7,934 nt of DNA, from NCBI GenBank assembly GCA_031269405.1, contig JAISZE010000005.1, forward strand, positions 1 through 7,934, written 5' to 3'. How positions within the stretch are numbered: the stretch's first letter is position 1; each line of letters begins with the position of its first letter. Below the pieces are notes generated by a model that was not told where the DNA came from, did not search any database, and was given only the letters and a program-made list of their open reading frames with translations. This stretch comes from Treponema sp. GTDB lineage: Bacteria; Spirochaetota; Spirochaetia; Treponematales; Breznakiellaceae. The translations under genes were made by a program, and so were the position numbers. This document shows, in pieces, positions 7,630 to 7,934 of this stretch.

Positions 7630-7656
7630 ATTATAGAAGGGAAAACCAAGGATCAA
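7630..7656 (-). promoter_or_regulatory. Promoter for the leftward gene group
   Basis: On the minus strand a perfect TATAAT occupies 7635-7630. TTGATC, a fair -35 match, lies 15 bases further upstream (7656-7651). The expected transcription start is near 7623-7621, at the thioesterase ATG itself. It may drive thioesterase, uvrA and lptD together, unless uvrA has an additional promoter that I could not identify in the short gap before it. Confidence 0.5.
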
Positions 7657-7680
7657 CCAGGCGGCGGGAACTAATGGCAG

Positions 7681-7771
7681 CTGACACCGCCTGCTTGGGG
7701 CGCCAGGCGTGTTTTCGCTTTTCCCATTCCTTCTTCGCCTTTTTCGCCGTTACGGTAAAAAACGGTGTCAG
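7681..7771. repeat. 9-bp inverted repeat pair, possible REP-like element
   Basis: CTGACACCG (7681-7689) and CGGTGTCAG (7763-7771) are perfect reverse complements about 73 bases apart, with one G-T pair further out. The right copy continues into TCACC, so GGTG-TCAGT-CACC also folds on itself. Between them lie T-rich repeats of the form TTCGC(C)TTTTTCGCC. The motif type recalls short mobile intergenic repeats, but I can only see one copy pair here. Confidence 0.45.
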
Positions 7772-7868
7772 TCACCATTTTCCCTTGCCCCAGCGCGTTT
7801 TTTTCTGTATCTTAAAATAAGGGGAGGTTTCCCCCGCTAATTTGTAATTTTTAACAAGAATCTCTAAA

Positions 7869-7873
7869 AGGAG
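7869..7873 (+). promoter_or_regulatory. Ribosome binding site of htpG
   Basis: AGGAG lies six bases before the ATG at 7880, within AAAAGGAGCC. It is the strongest Shine-Dalgarno match in the window beside a sure gene, and it fixes the htpG start. Confidence 0.9.
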
Positions 7874-7879
7874 CCGTGT

Positions 7880-7934
7880 ATGGCGCAGTATCAATTTCAG
7901 ACCGAGGTGAGCCAGCTTCTGCACCTCATCATCC
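7880..7934 (+). CDS. htpG: Molecular chaperone HtpG (Hsp90), N-terminal fragment
   Basis: Only 18 codons are inside the window, reading MAQYQFQTEVSQLLHLII. This matches the highly conserved start of bacterial Hsp90, where F-Q-T-E-V-x-Q-L-L-x-L-I-I forms the first strand and helix of the ATP-binding domain. HtpG is a cytosolic ATP-dependent chaperone that remodels client proteins, working with the DnaK system. It is transcribed rightward, divergent from the thioesterase. The gene is cut by the window edge, not by mutation as far as can be seen. Confidence 0.93.
   Translation, partial: MAQYQFQTEVSQLLHLII

Larger units (their letters stand above)
7622..7879. other. Divergent intergenic region between thioesterase and htpG
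   Basis: The 258-base spacer contains the leftward promoter at its left end and the htpG leader at its right end. In between lies T-rich, repeat-like sequence with the inverted pair 7681-7689/7763-7771. A possible htpG -10, TAAAAT, is at 7813-7818 without a convincing -35. GGGGA (7821-7825) can pair with TCCCC (7830-7834) in the leader. No CIRCE operator (TTAGCACTC...GAGTGCTAA) is visible, so HrcA control is not supported. Confidence 0.55.

Noticed and set aside
7593..7820. 75-codon rightward ORF in the thioesterase-htpG spacer
   Set aside because: It begins inside the thioesterase gene, runs through repeat-like T-rich DNA, and has no ribosome site or recognisable product.
7622..7879. CIRCE/HrcA or sigma32 control of htpG
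   Set aside because: No TTAGCACTC inverted repeat and no convincing sigma32 -35/-10 pair could be found.

Overview
The window looks like a chromosomal segment from a spirochaete, most likely a Treponema of moderate G+C content. The strongest reason is the pair uvrA followed directly by an lptD (OstA/Imp)-type outer-membrane protein gene. From memory, T. pallidum has the same order (TP0514-TP0515). Codon use and base composition look uniform across the four protein genes, and I see no phage, transposase, CRISPR array, tRNA or rRNA.

Layout. Positions 1-120 hold what may be the tail of an upstream rightward gene and a small hairpin. Positions 120-401 hold a highly structured block: a long closing helix, several nested helices, a near-perfect 30-base palindrome and a terminator-like hairpin on the right edge. 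It reads best as an unrecognised structured RNA or a fold-back repeat, but a leftward promoter, ribosome site and 104-codon ORF also cross it. Positions 402-640 are extremely A+T-rich. Positions 640-731 are a second, G+C-rich folded patch that looks like a dispersed repeat.

The rest is mainly a leftward gene group. It starts with a hotdog-fold acyl-CoA thioesterase (7621-7181), continues with uvrA (7102-4205) and ends with a large LptD-like protein (4208-750). uvrA and lptD overlap by four bases (ATGA), so their translation is probably coupled. A perfect TATAAT box lies so close to the thioesterase ATG that its transcript may be leaderless. A hairpin at the thioesterase stop codon may adjust read-through into uvrA. 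To the right, a 258-bp divergent intergenic region contains a 9-bp inverted repeat pair that looks repeat-derived, and htpG (Hsp90) begins rightward at 7880 and runs off the window.

Functionally this is housekeeping: DNA excision repair, outer-membrane assembly, acyl-CoA turnover and protein folding. The more unusual material is the structured intergenic block at 120-401 and the N-terminus of LptD, which carries a hexapeptide repeat and a SAP-like helical motif before the OstA domain.
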